The notes beneath the pieces are model-generated. The model saw only the letters and a list, made by a program, of their open reading frames with translations. It ran no database searches and was not told the DNA's origin. DNA of 64,000 bases from Deltaproteobacteria bacterium (GTDB taxonomy: Bacteria > Myxococcota_A > Polyangia > Polyangiales > Ga0077539): positions 1 through 64,000 of the forward strand of contig CANJUR010000003.1 of assembly GCA_947477565.1 (NCBI GenBank). Direction: 5' to 3'. Positions within the stretch are counted from its first letter, which is position 1. The number at the start of each line of letters is the position of its first letter. The translations under genes were made by a program, and so were the position numbers. Positions 17,066 to 26,470 of this stretch are shown one piece after another.

Positions 17066-18108
17066 CAGCCTACGAAGACCACGCGATCGTCGTCGATCGC
17101 GTCGGAGGCGACGACCTCGCCCACGATGTCTGCGGCCTGACCCATCTCGCGGAAGGCCGTGAGCACCGAGTCGGCGCCTTGCGCGGCGGTGACCACCACG
17201 AGGCCGAGCCCGAGGTTGAAGGTTCGTCGCATCTCCGCCTCTTCGATGTCACCCGCTGCTTGAATGAGCGAGAAGATCTCCTGCCGCGGCCACCGGCGCG
17301 GGTCGATGATCACGCCGACGCCGTTGGGCAGTATCCGCGGAATATTCCCCGGCAACCCGGCCCCGGTGATGTGGGCAATCGCGCGCACCTGCCCGGTGAT
17401 CGCCGCCCGCTGCACCGCCTTCGCGTAGATTTTCGTGGGCTCGAGAAGCTCTTCACCGAGCGTGCGCCCGAGGCCGCCGACGATCTGCTCAAGGTCGTAC
17501 TTCGCCACTTCGAGCAGCGCGCGACGGGCGAGGGAGTACCCGTTGGAGTGCAGCCCCGAGGAGTGCACGCCGATAATCACGTCCCCGACCCGCACCTGCG
17601 AGGCGTCCAGCATCCGATGCTTATCGACCACGCCGACGCAGAAGCCCGCGAGGTCGTATTCGTTGCGCGGATACATCCCCGGCAGCTCGGCCGTCTCGCC
17701 GCCGAGAAGCGCACATCCGGCGCGGCGGCAGCCCTCCGCAACGCCCGCGATGACCCCCTGAGCGATGCCCGCATCGAGCACCCCGGTAGCGAAGTAGTCG
17801 AGGAAAAAGAGGCAGTCAGCCCCCACCGTCGCGACGTCGTTGGCGCACATCGCAACTAGGTCGATGCCGACGGTGTCGTGACGGTTAAGAGCGAAGGCGA
17901 GCTTCAACTTGGTGCCGACACCGTCGGTTCCGCTCACAAGAATCGGCTCGCGGAGACCCATAGGGAGCCGACAAAGACCGGCAAAGCCGCCAAGGTCGCC
18001 GAGCACCTCCGGGCGGCGCGTCGAGGCCACCAGGGGCTTGATCTTCTCCACCACGGCGTCGCCAAGGGCCGCGTCTACCCCAGCATCGCGATATGTCAGT
18101 CGTGCCAT
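17065..18108 (-). CDS. purM: Phosphoribosylformylglycinamidine cyclo-ligase (AIR synthetase)
   Basis: About 347 residues from the ATG at 18108; a GTG at 18120 is a close alternative and neither has a well-spaced Shine-Dalgarno sequence. Conserved PurM sequence is complete: TYRDAGVD at the start, LVSGTDGVGTKLKLA, DLVAMCANDV, GGETAELPGMY, HSSGLHSNGYSLAR, HITGAGLPGNIPR. It converts FGAM to AIR using ATP in the cytoplasm. It leads the minus-strand group purM-purN-FAD oxidoreductase. The 150 bp before it are shared with the divergent moeB-like gene. Confidence 0.95.
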   Translation of the reverse strand: MARLTYRDAGVDAALGDAVVEKIKPLVASTRRPEVLGDLGGFAGLCRLPMGLREPILVSGTDGVGTKLKLAFALNRHDTVGIDLVAMCANDVATVGADCLFFLDYFATGVLDAGIAQGVIAGVAEGCRRAGCALLGGETAELPGMYPRNEYDLAGFCVGVVDKHRMLDASQVRVGDVIIGVHSSGLHSNGYSLARRALLEVAKYDLEQIVGGLGRTLGEELLEPTKIYAKAVQRAAITGQVRAIAHITGAGLPGNIPRILPNGVGVIIDPRRWPRQEIFSLIQAAGDIEEAEMRRTFNLGLGLVVVTAAQGADSVLTAFREMGQAADIVGEVVASDAIDDDRVVFVG

Positions 18109-18275
18109 CTCCGGCCACACCTACGAGATCGACCGTCGCAGCGTCAATGCCGTCGACGAGATCCGCGCTGGCTCGATGGACTCCAGTATTGTAGAACAAC
18201 CGTCCATCATGATGACGAAGCCCGGCAGAGCGCCGCGGGACTTCGGCGGAACCACACACACGCATCGGAGCCCTC

Positions 18276-19448
18276 ATGGCGAAGACATTTCAGGAGATCA
18301 TGGCGGAAACCCGCCGGGCGATTCACGAGATCTCGCTCGAAGAGTTGAAGGCACGACTGGAGTCGGGGCAGGGGTTCACGCTGGTCGATGTGCGCGAGGG
18401 CGACGAATACCGGGCTGGGTATATCCCCGGGGCAGTGCACATTCCGCGGGGTCACCTTGAGAGCAAGGCGGAGACCCTGCTTCCCCGTAAAGACGCGCCG
18501 TTGCTGGTGTATTGCGCGGGTGGGACGCGCTCGGCGCTCGCTGCGAAGACGCTCCAGGAGATGGGATATACCCACGTCGAGAGTGCCAATCCTGGCTTCT
18601 CCCAGTGGAAAGATCGACGGTATCCGATGGAGGTTCCGAGGGTTTTGACGGCAGAGCAGCGCGATCGGTACTCGCGGCACCTGCTGCTCCCGGAGGTTGG
18701 CGAGAAGGGGCAGGCGAAGCTTCTCGACGCGCGGGTGCTGTGCCTCGGCGCGGGCGGCCTGGGAGCCCCGGCGGCCCTTTATCTGGCAGCGGCAGGAGTC
18801 GGCACCATCGGGCTCGTCGATGCCGACGTGGTGGATGCTTCGAACCTGCAAAGGCAGGTGATTCACAGCGTTGCGACGGTGGGGATGCCGAAGGTGGACT
18901 CCGCGGAGAAGACCCTCAAGGGGCTCAACCCGGAGCTTAACGTGGTGAAGTTTCAGGAGCGGCTCACGAGTGAAAACGTCGATCGGATCTTCGATGGGTT
19001 CGACGTGATCGTGGACGGATGCGACAACTTCCCAACCCGCTATCTGGTCAACGACGCCTCGGTGATGAAACGCAAACCCGTGGTTCACGGGAGCATCTTC
19101 CGCTTCGAGGGCCAGGTGACGACGTTTATCCCCTACGAAGGCCCGTGTTACCGGTGCCTGTATCCTGAGCCGCCGCCCGCGCACCTCGCGCCGTCGTGCC
19201 AGGAGGCCGGGGTGCTCGGCGTGCTTCCGGGGCTTATCGGGATGATTCAGGCTACGGAGGCCATCAAGCTGGTGCTCAAGATCGGGACCTCTCTCGCCGG
19301 TCGATTGCTTACGTACGACTCACTCGGAATGAAGTTTCGAGAGTTGAAGTTGCGGCGCGACGATGGATGCCCAATGTGCGGTAAAAATCCCAGTATCGAT
19401 CACTACATTGACTACGAGAATTTCTGCGCGCTCCCTGGACAGTCATAA
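18276..19448 (+). CDS. Rhodanese-MoeB/ThiF fusion (E1-like sulfur-carrier adenylyltransferase)
   Basis: 390 residues; GGAG lies 5 nt before the ATG. Residues 20-118 form a rhodanese domain with active-site Cys80 (YCAGGTRS). Residues 125-390 form an E1-like domain: RYSRHLLLPEVG, GxGxxG as LGAGGLGAP (157-165), NLQRQV, CDNFPTRYLVND, and zinc-binding pairs Cys291/Cys294 and Cys365/Cys368. Proteins of this kind adenylate the C-terminal GG of MoaD, ThiS or CysO-type carriers and pass sulfur to them. The rhodanese is N-terminal here, whereas in MOCS3/MoeZ it is C-terminal. The thiS-thiG cluster at 28-30 kb lacks its own thiF, so this could serve it. Confidence 0.9.
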   Translation: MAKTFQEIMAETRRAIHEISLEELKARLESGQGFTLVDVREGDEYRAGYIPGAVHIPRGHLESKAETLLPRKDAPLLVYCAGGTRSALAAKTLQEMGYTHVESANPGFSQWKDRRYPMEVPRVLTAEQRDRYSRHLLLPEVGEKGQAKLLDARVLCLGAGGLGAPAALYLAAAGVGTIGLVDADVVDASNLQRQVIHSVATVGMPKVDSAEKTLKGLNPELNVVKFQERLTSENVDRIFDGFDVIVDGCDNFPTRYLVNDASVMKRKPVVHGSIFRFEGQVTTFIPYEGPCYRCLYPEPPPAHLAPSCQEAGVLGVLPGLIGMIQATEAIKLVLKIGTSLAGRLLTYDSLGMKFRELKLRRDDGCPMCGKNPSIDHYIDYENFCALPGQS

Positions 19449-20071
19449 TGGTTGATACCGCCAACAGCTATGAACTCGTCACGCGCTGGGAGGTCGAGGC
19501 CACTCCGGACGAGGTGTTCAGCATCCTGGAAGAGCCGACGGCGCTGCCTCGCTGGTGGCCGTCCGTGTACCTGGAAGTCACCGAAGTAGAGGCCGGCGGG
19601 GCGGACGGCGTGGGCCGGGTCACGAACTTCTTCACCAAGGGATGGCTGCCGTACACCCTGCGCTGGAGCGCCCGGCTCAGCCGCGCGCAGCGCCCGACGC
19701 TCATCGAACTCGACGCCTTCGGTGACCTCGAAGGCCACGGTGTTTGGACGCTCGAGGCCCGCGGATCCTCTTGCCTCGTGACGTACCGCTGGACCGTTCG
19801 CGCGCAGGCGGGGCTTCTCAAGACGATGTCCTTCGGGCTCAAGCCGCTCTTCGCCGCCAACCATGAGTGGGCGATGGCCCGCGGCCTGGAATCCCTGAAG
19901 CTCGAGCTTCTCCGGCGACGCGCCGAAACCGCTGAGCAGCGCGCGCTGATCGCCGAGCCGCCTCGCCCGACGCCGCGGTCCGCGATGCCGCTGCTGCTCG
20001 GAACGCTTGGAGTTGTCTCCGCAGTGGCGGGCGCGGCGGTGCTCTGGCGCCGAAGACCCCAAGACTTCTGA
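19448..20071 (+). CDS. SRPBCC-fold protein with C-terminal membrane anchor
   Basis: 207 residues; the ATG overlaps the previous stop as TAATG. The first 150 residues have the START/polyketide-cyclase pattern: WEVEATPDEVFSILEE (helix cap after the first strand), LPRWWPS, and ATFE-like LIELDAFGDLEGHGVWTLE, shown in part. The fold binds hydrophobic ligands. Residues about 176-198 (MPLLLGTLGVVSAVAGAAV) form one transmembrane helix followed by RRRP, giving an inner-membrane anchored protein facing the cytoplasm or periplasm. The ligand is unknown. Translational coupling with the moeB-like gene is notable but unexplained. Confidence 0.75.
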   Translation: MVDTANSYELVTRWEVEATPDEVFSILEEPTALPRWWPSVYLEVTEVEAGGADGVGRVTNFFTKGWLPYTLRWSARLSRAQRPTLIELDAFGDLEGHGVWTLEARGSSCLVTYRWTVRAQAGLLKTMSFGLKPLFAANHEWAMARGLESLKLELLRRRAETAEQRALIAEPPRPTPRSAMPLLLGTLGVVSAVAGAAVLWRRRPQDF

Positions 20072-20096
20072 AACGCCTGCGATATCTTCCGCCGCC

Positions 20097-22625
20097 ATGA
20101 AGCGCGCGTTGATCTCCCTTGTGTCGATGCTAACGCTCGCGTGCGACGAAACGACCTCCGCACCGGCCCTCGACGCCCGCGCACCGGACGTCGACAATCT
20201 TACCAAGACTGGTATTCTGTGGAGCCTTCACGCGGCAGCCGGGGGGTTCGAAGTAACGCTCGTGGGGTCGCCCGTGCGGCTCCGACTGCGCCGTGCGGAC
20301 ACGACACTTTGGGAGAGCCCGGCGGGGATGCCGCTCGTGCTCATCGGCACCCGAGATGGCGGGCCGAGCGCGAGGCGCTTCCACGATCCGCGGCAGGCTG
20401 ATCCGGCGGACATCACCTGGGTGACGCCGACGAGCGTGCGCGCGGTGGACGAGGCGGCGGGGACGGTTACGCTCTCCCACCCCGCGACGGGCGACGTGGT
20501 GCTTCGGTTGGTGCGAACCAACGAAGACGTGCTCTCGCTTGTGGTCGATGCGCAGGGGCCGGATGTGGCGATGCTGCGCTTCGATGCGCCGATGGATGCC
20601 GGCGGCTACCACGGTCTCGGGGAGCAGTTTGCGGGCTTCGACGCGCGCGGCCGTGTGGTGCCGATGCAACTCCACATCGGCGGCACCGTGTCCGGGACCA
20701 ACGAGGCGCACGTGCCGGTTCCGTTCATGGTTTCTACGCGGGGCTATGGGATGTTTGTCGAGACCACGGAGGCGGGGGCCTTCGATGTGGGCGCGACGGA
20801 GCCGGCTCGCCTGAGCGCGCGCTTCGAGGGGAGCCACGCCACGCTGCACCTCTTCGCGCAAGCGACGCCGCGCGGGGTGATTGCTGCGTATACGCGGCTG
20901 ACGGGGCTGCCGCGACTGCCGCCGACGTGGTCATTTGGACACCAGCAATGGCGCAACGTCTGGGTCAGCGACGCGCAGGTGCTCGAGGACGCGAGACGGC
21001 TGCGCGCAGAGGGCATTCCCACCTCCACGATGTGGATCGACAACCCCTGGCAGACCTCCTACTCGGACCACACCATCGACCGCACTCGCTTTCGTGATCC
21101 GGAGGCGATGATGGCGACTCTTCGGGGCCTCGGATACCGGGTGATCTTCTGGAGCGTGCCGTTTCTCGATGCGGTCGCAGACGGCGCGACGCCGCAGAAT
21201 CCGGCCGAACGGCTGTGGGTTCAGGCACGCGAGCAGAATCTCCTCGTTCGCACCTCCAGCGGTCGGCCGTATGTGACCATTACCCGGTACGGCGGCCCCG
21301 ACACCAACGGCTCTCCCCTCGATTGGACCAACCCCGCGGCGACGGCCTTCTGGACCGACCAGTTGCGTCCGATCATCGAAGCCGGAGCCCGGGGATTCAA
21401 GCTCGATTACGCCGAAGACATCGTCTGCGACCTCGCGGGCACTCGTCCCGGGTTTCAGTTCTTCAATGGAGACAGCGAGCGCCGCGGGCACTGGTATTAC
21501 CCACAGGGTTATCACGCTGCCTACCGCGCTGCGCTCGATCGTTGGGCCGGCGGCGATGGATTCCTCATCGGGCGCGCGTCTTCCTGGGGAGGTCAGCGCA
21601 TCTCCGACCTCATATGGCCAGGCGATCTCGACAGCGATTTTTCCAACCACGAAGGCGGTCGTGTGGGCGGACTGCGCGCGGCGATTCATGGAATGGTCTC
21701 GCTGGCGGAGAGCGGTTTTCCGTCGTTCGCGTCGGACACCGGCGGATACCGCGGGGGAATGCCCGATCGGGAGGTGCTTTTACGATGGGCAGAGCACACT
21801 GCGCTCAGTCCGTTTATGCAACTGGGGGGCGGTGGGACTTCGCACAACCCGTGGATGTATGACCCCGAGGCAACACAAATCTATCGTGGACTCGCGCGCC
21901 TGCACGACGACCTCACTCCGTACTTCATTGAACATGCCCGAAAAGCTGCGCGCGAGGGCGTTCCGCCGCTGGTTTCCGCCGGAGTGGCGTTTCCAGGGGA
22001 TGCCGCCGCGGGGCGCGACACCGAGGCGTATCTGCTCGGCGATGACCTCTTCGTGGCGCCTGTGGTCACCGCTGGGGCGACGTCCCGGATGGTCCATGTT
22101 CCACAGGGGAATTGGGTTCATTGGTGGAGCGGGACGAGCTACTCAGGACCCGCGGACGTGACGATTCCTGCGCCCCTCGGGCAGCCCGTCTTACTGGCGC
22201 GGGAGGGGGTAGTTATTCGGATGAATCCTCAGGAGGTGCAGTCACTCGTGCCGACTGAGGGAGATCGGGTAGTTGACCTGGGAGATCGGGCGAATGTTCT
22301 TCGAATCATTGCGTTTCCCGGAGCGAGTGGCACGAACCGGACGTGGTCCGATGGCGATGCGATGCGAGTGACGAACACGGCCGACGGATGGTCCCTTCGA
22401 TGGACCGTCAACGATGGGGTCACGGCGCTGCGGAGCGAGGTGGTCGTCGGGGCACAGGCCGCGCGGGTGATCGGCGTATCGACCGGGGGCACAACCCTTC
22501 GCCGGGATGCTGCTGCGCGCGACGGGACCTGCCCACGCTGCTGGGACGCCGACGGCCCGCGCGGGGTGGTGTGGGTAGTGCAGGACAATGCCAGCGAGGC
22601 GCTCATCGAGCGCGGGGGAGCCTGA
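20097..22625 (+). CDS. Glycoside hydrolase family 31 lipoprotein (alpha-glucosidase/xylosidase type)
   Basis: 842 residues from the ATG at 20097, where a lipoprotein signal ends MLTLAC; earlier starts put sequence before the signal. Beta-rich N-domain (AGGFEVTLVGSPVRLRLRR in part), then a (beta/alpha)8 barrel with the likely nucleophile Asp437 in KLDYAED and acid/base Asp510 in WPGDLDSDF, and a C-terminal beta-domain. GH31 enzymes release sugars from alpha-linked glucans or xyloglucan; specificity cannot be read here. Anchoring to a membrane by a lipid would place it in the periplasm or on the surface. It is followed directly by a HAD hydrolase (stop then GTG). Confidence 0.88.
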   Translation: MKRALISLVSMLTLACDETTSAPALDARAPDVDNLTKTGILWSLHAAAGGFEVTLVGSPVRLRLRRADTTLWESPAGMPLVLIGTRDGGPSARRFHDPRQADPADITWVTPTSVRAVDEAAGTVTLSHPATGDVVLRLVRTNEDVLSLVVDAQGPDVAMLRFDAPMDAGGYHGLGEQFAGFDARGRVVPMQLHIGGTVSGTNEAHVPVPFMVSTRGYGMFVETTEAGAFDVGATEPARLSARFEGSHATLHLFAQATPRGVIAAYTRLTGLPRLPPTWSFGHQQWRNVWVSDAQVLEDARRLRAEGIPTSTMWIDNPWQTSYSDHTIDRTRFRDPEAMMATLRGLGYRVIFWSVPFLDAVADGATPQNPAERLWVQAREQNLLVRTSSGRPYVTITRYGGPDTNGSPLDWTNPAATAFWTDQLRPIIEAGARGFKLDYAEDIVCDLAGTRPGFQFFNGDSERRGHWYYPQGYHAAYRAALDRWAGGDGFLIGRASSWGGQRISDLIWPGDLDSDFSNHEGGRVGGLRAAIHGMVSLAESGFPSFASDTGGYRGGMPDREVLLRWAEHTALSPFMQLGGGGTSHNPWMYDPEATQIYRGLARLHDDLTPYFIEHARKAAREGVPPLVSAGVAFPGDAAAGRDTEAYLLGDDLFVAPVVTAGATSRMVHVPQGNWVHWWSGTSYSGPADVTIPAPLGQPVLLAREGVVIRMNPQEVQSLVPTEGDRVVDLGDRANVLRIIAFPGASGTNRTWSDGDAMRVTNTADGWSLRWTVNDGVTALRSEVVVGAQAARVIGVSTGGTTLRRDAAARDGTCPRCWDADGPRGVVWVVQDNASEALIERGGA

Positions 22626-23324
22626 GTGATTCACGCGGTAACTTTTGACTTCGGACAGACGCTCGCAGAACTGGACACCGGGATGCTTGCTGCGCGGCTC
22701 TACGAGCGGGGCGTGACGGTATCGATCGCGCTGCTTGAAGACGCGCGGCCGGTGATGTGGCGACGGTACAATGAGGCGATTCGCGAAGGCCTCGGTGGTC
22801 ACCCGTGGGTGCTTCTCATGGCGACTCTACTGCGGAGTGCGAAGGTCGATGAAGCGGCCGTGCTGCCGTTGGCGGAGTGGCTCTTCGGCGAGCAGCCGCG
22901 GCGCAACCTCTGGCGGCGGCCGATCGCGGGGATGATCGAGTGCGTGCGTGCGCTGCGGGCGCGGGGAGTTCCGGTGGGGGTGATCTCCAACTCCGAAGGC
23001 GGGCTCGCGCAACTCATCGCGGAGATGGGATGGACGGAGGACTTCGACGCGGTGGCCGACAGCGGCGCGTTGGGGATGGAGAAGCCCGACCGCGCGATCT
23101 TCGATTGGACGGCCGCGAGGCTCGGCGTACACCCGCACGACATGGTGCACGTAGGCGACTCCTGGGCGGCGGACTACCTCGGGGCGCGCGCGGTAGGGAT
23201 GCGCGCGGTGCTCTTCCGCGGGCGCGACCTGATGCCGAGCGGCACCGTGCTGGAAGAAGACGCGCGAGGGGCTGTGTGCGAGTCGCCGGATGGGCTCGAC
23301 GCGATCTTGCGGAAGTGGAGTTAA
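22626..23324 (+). CDS. HAD-superfamily hydrolase
   Basis: 232 residues from the GTG immediately after the GH31 stop. HAD motifs: nucleophile Asp8 in FDFGQT (motif I has Gly at the usual second Asp, a variant known in some HAD groups), Ser in ISNSEGG (motif II), Lys in MEKPDRAIF (motif III) and HVGDSWAADYLGA (motif IV). Cap domain between motifs I and II. Such enzymes are usually phosphatases for small phosphometabolites. The next gene begins 4 nt after the stop. Confidence 0.88.
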   Translation: MIHAVTFDFGQTLAELDTGMLAARLYERGVTVSIALLEDARPVMWRRYNEAIREGLGGHPWVLLMATLLRSAKVDEAAVLPLAEWLFGEQPRRNLWRRPIAGMIECVRALRARGVPVGVISNSEGGLAQLIAEMGWTEDFDAVADSGALGMEKPDRAIFDWTAARLGVHPHDMVHVGDSWAADYLGARAVGMRAVLFRGRDLMPSGTVLEEDARGAVCESPDGLDAILRKWS

Positions 23325-23328
23325 GGCC

Positions 23329-24498
23329 GTGGCGGAGAGCCTGAAACGCAAGCGTGGTGGCTGGTGGGTGTGGCTACTGCTGCTCGTGGCGGCGGTCGGC
23401 GGCGGGGTCGTGTGGAAGCGGCGGCGACCCTCCGACGTGATCGGGGTGCGTACGTGGCAGGTGCGGCGCGGGAGCGTGCGCGATCTGGTGTCGTCCGTAT
23501 CGACCGGGCGCATCGCGGCGAGGCAGGAGGCGAACATTCGCGCGGAGTTTGCCGGGCGAGTGGTGCGGTTGCACCATCGGCGCGGGGAGCGGGTGGCCGC
23601 CGGCGAGGTGTTGGTCACGTACGACACGGCCGATCTGCGCGATCGGCTGCGGGCGACGGAGACCGGGGTGGCGGTGGCGTCCGCGCAGCGCTCGCAGGCG
23701 GAAGCGACCGCGCGGCTAGCCCAGCGAAACGCCACGCGAATCGGGCAGTTGAGCGAGCGAGGGGCCGCGCCGGTCGCAGAGGCCGAGACGCTGGCGGGGC
23801 AGGCGGAGGTGGCGCAGCGTGCGGTGATCGCGGCGGACGCGGCGCGCGCGCAGGGCGTCGCGAATGTGGCCGTGGCGCGCGGAGCAATGGGGCGCGCGGT
23901 GGTGCGAGCGCCCTTCGCGGGAATGGTGCTCACGACGAGCGTGGAAGAAGGGGAAGTGACCGCGCCGGGGTCGCCGCTGCTCGCCCTCGCGGACGTTTCT
24001 GGACTGCATTTGGACACGGACGTTGACGAGGCCGACCTCGGGCGCGTGAGCGAAGGGCTCACCGCAGAGGTTTCCCTCGACGCTTTTCCGAACGATCGCA
24101 TCGTCGGGCGGGTGCACGAGATCGCGCCGAGCGTGACGGCGGACGTGCGCGGGAATCGCTCCATCGCGATTCGAGTGACGCTTCCCGCGGACCCGCGACT
24201 GCGGGTGGGAATGAGCGCGGACGCCGACGTGATCGCTGCGACGCGCAGTGACGTGATCTTCGTGCCGCCGATCGCGGTGGTGGGCCGTGGCACGGACCGC
24301 GCCGTGTACACGATCGCCGCGGGCATCGCGCACCGGCGGGTCGTGCGGGTGGGCATCTCGACGTGGGAGTCCGTCGAGGTGCTCGACGGGCTGCGTCCTG
24401 GCGACGTGGTCATCCTGAATACCAACACCGAGGGCCTTCACGACGGATCGGCGGTGCGGGTGCTCTCTCTCGACCGGGCGGAGTCCGCGCGGAGATGA
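23329..24498 (+). CDS. MacA/HlyD-type periplasmic adaptor (membrane fusion protein)
   Basis: 389 residues from the GTG at 23329. One N-terminal transmembrane helix ([17 protein letters not shown]) precedes the adaptor body. A lipoyl-like domain surrounds a helical hairpin of alternating coiled segments ([20 protein letters not shown], then [15 protein letters not shown]). Beta-barrel and membrane-proximal parts follow ([28 protein letters not shown]). It links an ABC transporter to an outer-membrane exit duct. It shares the start-stop overlap ATGA with the ATPase gene, making a MacAB-type export unit. No TolC gene is in the window. Confidence 0.9.
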   Translation: MAESLKRKRGGWWVWLLLLVAAVGGGVVWKRRRPSDVIGVRTWQVRRGSVRDLVSSVSTGRIAARQEANIRAEFAGRVVRLHHRRGERVAAGEVLVTYDTADLRDRLRATETGVAVASAQRSQAEATARLAQRNATRIGQLSERGAAPVAEAETLAGQAEVAQRAVIAADAARAQGVANVAVARGAMGRAVVRAPFAGMVLTTSVEEGEVTAPGSPLLALADVSGLHLDTDVDEADLGRVSEGLTAEVSLDAFPNDRIVGRVHEIAPSVTADVRGNRSIAIRVTLPADPRLRVGMSADADVIAATRSDVIFVPPIAVVGRGTDRAVYTIAAGIAHRRVVRVGISTWESVEVLDGLRPGDVVILNTNTEGLHDGSAVRVLSLDRAESARR

Positions 24499-25202
24499 GC
24501 GACGCCGGGCCTCTGATGGAGGTGAGCGCGCTCGAGCGCTCGTTTACTCTCGGCGAGGAGGAGGTGCGAGCCTTGCGCGGGGTGAGCTTCACCATCGAGC
24601 GCGGCGAATACGTGGCCCTCATCGGCCCGTCGGGCAGCGGTAAAAGCACGATGATGTACCAACTCGGCTGCCTCGATACGCCCTCCCGGGGGACGTATCG
24701 GCTCGCGGGCTACGACGTCGGTCAACTCGACGACGACGAACTCGCGGCGCTGCGCAACCGCTTCATCGGGTTCGTGTTTCAGTCGTTCAATCTACTGGCG
24801 CGGACGACGGCGGTGGACAACGTCGCCCTGCCGCTGCGGTACGCGGGAGTGGGCATGCGGGAGCGGCGCGAAAGGGCGCGAGAGGCGCTTGATCGCGTGG
24901 GACTCGGGCACCGCTGGGACCACCCTCCGGATCGTCTCTCCGGCGGCGAGAGACAGCGCGTGGCCATCGCCCGGGCAATCGTGACGAAGCCTGCGCTACT
25001 GCTCTGCGACGAGCCTACGGGTAACCTTGACCAGAAGGTCGGGCAGGAGATCGTGCGGCTCTTCGAGGAGCTCAACAGCGACCTCAAGGTGACCGTGGTG
25101 ATCGTCACGCACGACCCGGCGATGGCCCGCCGCGCGCGGCGCAACCTCAAGCTGGTCGATGGGAGCCTGGTGCACGACGGGCCGCCCCTGGAGGGCCACT
25201 GA
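24495..25202 (+). CDS. MacB-type ABC transporter ATPase
   Basis: 235 residues; ATG at 24495 overlaps the adaptor stop by 4 nt. All ATPase motifs are intact: Walker [10 protein letters not shown] (Lys50), Q-loop FVFQSFNLL, signature LSGGERQR, Walker B ending CDEPTGNLD and H-loop VIVTHD. The family (LolD/MacB) works with FtsX-fold permeases. Next gene is that permease, starting one base after the stop. Confidence 0.95.
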   Translation: MSDAGPLMEVSALERSFTLGEEEVRALRGVSFTIERGEYVALIGPSGSGKSTMMYQLGCLDTPSRGTYRLAGYDVGQLDDDELAALRNRFIGFVFQSFNLLARTTAVDNVALPLRYAGVGMRERRERAREALDRVGLGHRWDHPPDRLSGGERQRVAIARAIVTKPALLLCDEPTGNLDQKVGQEIVRLFEELNSDLKVTVVIVTHDPAMARRARRNLKLVDGSLVHDGPPLEGH

Positions 25203-26402
25203 ATGTTGGAGCACTTCATCAGCGCGCTCCTCGCGCTCAGCGCCAACAAGCTGCGCGCGGCGCTGACCATGCTGGGCGTGGTGATCGGCGTACTCGCGGT
25301 GACGCTTTTGGTGAGCGTTGGAGACGGTGCGCGGGCGTACCTCAACAACACCCTCTCGGGCATCGGGAGCAACCTGTTGAGCGTGATGCCGGGGCGTACG
25401 GAGACGCGCGGCTTCGGGCCACCGGCGCAGGGCCTTGCGCGCCCTCTCACGATGGACGATGCGCACGCGCTGGCGCGTCAGGCGACGACCATTCGTGGGG
25501 TGTCGCCGATGGTGCAGGGAGGCGGCGCGGTGCGCTTCCGAAACCGCCAGCGCGACACCATGGTGCTCGGCGTGGGACCGGCGTTTAGCGACCTGCGTAA
25601 TATGCACGTCGATACCGGGGAGTTCGTGCGCGAGGAGGACATCACCTCGCGGCGGCGCGTAGTCGTGCTCGGTCGTCGCGTCGTGCAGGAGCTCTTCGGC
25701 GACGAGAGCCCGTTGGGCCAGTCGATTCGCATCGCGGGCGGACGCTTCCGGGTGATCGGGGTGATGGAGCCCAAGGGCCGCTCGCTGGGCTTCGACCTCG
25801 ACGATCTGGTGTTCATTCCGGCCACCGCCGCGATGGATCTATTTGGCCTCGATCACATCTCGCAACTTGTCACCGCAGCGCGCTCAAAGGAGGAGACCTC
25901 AGCGGCGATCTTGGAGATCGAGGAAGTGCTGGCGCGACGGCGCAACGGCGAGCGCTCGTTCACGGTGCAGAGCCAGGAAGACCTGCTCAAGACCTTCGGC
26001 GCCATCACCGGCGCGATGACGATGGTGCTCCTCGCGATCGCTTCGATCTCCCTCGTCGTCGGCGGCATCGGGATCATGAACATCATGCTGGTGAGCGTTC
26101 GCGAGCGCACCCGGGAGATCGGCGTCCGGCGCGCGGTCGGGGCCACGCAGCGCGACATCCTGTGGCAATTTCTCCTGGAGAGCGTGGTGATCTCGACCAT
26201 CGGCGGGGCGGTGGGCCTCAGCCTCGGCGCGACGATCATCTTTCTCGTGCATCGCTTCGCGCCGGACGTTCCGGTGGTGCTCTCTCCCTGGATCGCCGCG
26301 GTCGCCTTTGGGAGTTCGTTTGTCACCGGCGTGGTCTCGGGCGTGGTGCCTGCACGACGGGCGGCGCGGCTCGATCCGGTGGATGCGCTCCGATACGAAT
26401 AG
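25203..26402 (+). CDS. MacB-like FtsX-family permease
   Basis: 399 residues. One transmembrane helix near the N-terminus (TMLGVVIGVLAVTLLVSVG), a large periplasmic MacB_PCD-type domain (about 45-260), and three C-terminal helices. The FtsX signature is present: IGIMNIMLVSVRERTREIG, RRAVGAT and the terminal LDPVDALRYE. With the adaptor and ATPase it forms a tripartite exporter, likely for a small molecule, peptide or lipoprotein. The ATPase is a separate gene rather than fused as in E. coli MacB. Confidence 0.93.
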   Translation: MLEHFISALLALSANKLRAALTMLGVVIGVLAVTLLVSVGDGARAYLNNTLSGIGSNLLSVMPGRTETRGFGPPAQGLARPLTMDDAHALARQATTIRGVSPMVQGGGAVRFRNRQRDTMVLGVGPAFSDLRNMHVDTGEFVREEDITSRRRVVVLGRRVVQELFGDESPLGQSIRIAGGRFRVIGVMEPKGRSLGFDLDDLVFIPATAAMDLFGLDHISQLVTAARSKEETSAAILEIEEVLARRRNGERSFTVQSQEDLLKTFGAITGAMTMVLLAIASISLVVGGIGIMNIMLVSVRERTREIGVRRAVGATQRDILWQFLLESVVISTIGGAVGLSLGATIIFLVHRFAPDVPVVLSPWIAAVAFGSSFVTGVVSGVVPARRAARLDPVDALRYE

Positions 26403-26470
26403 TCAGTGTGATACTCCGTTGGCGTGAGAACCATCGCCCTATGGCGGTGTCCCGAAGGGCGATGACACCG

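Noticed and set aside
22827-24428. Long antisense frame across the HAD and adaptor genes
   Set aside because: Composition is Arg/Ser/Thr/Pro-rich and shadow-like; sense genes are well supported.
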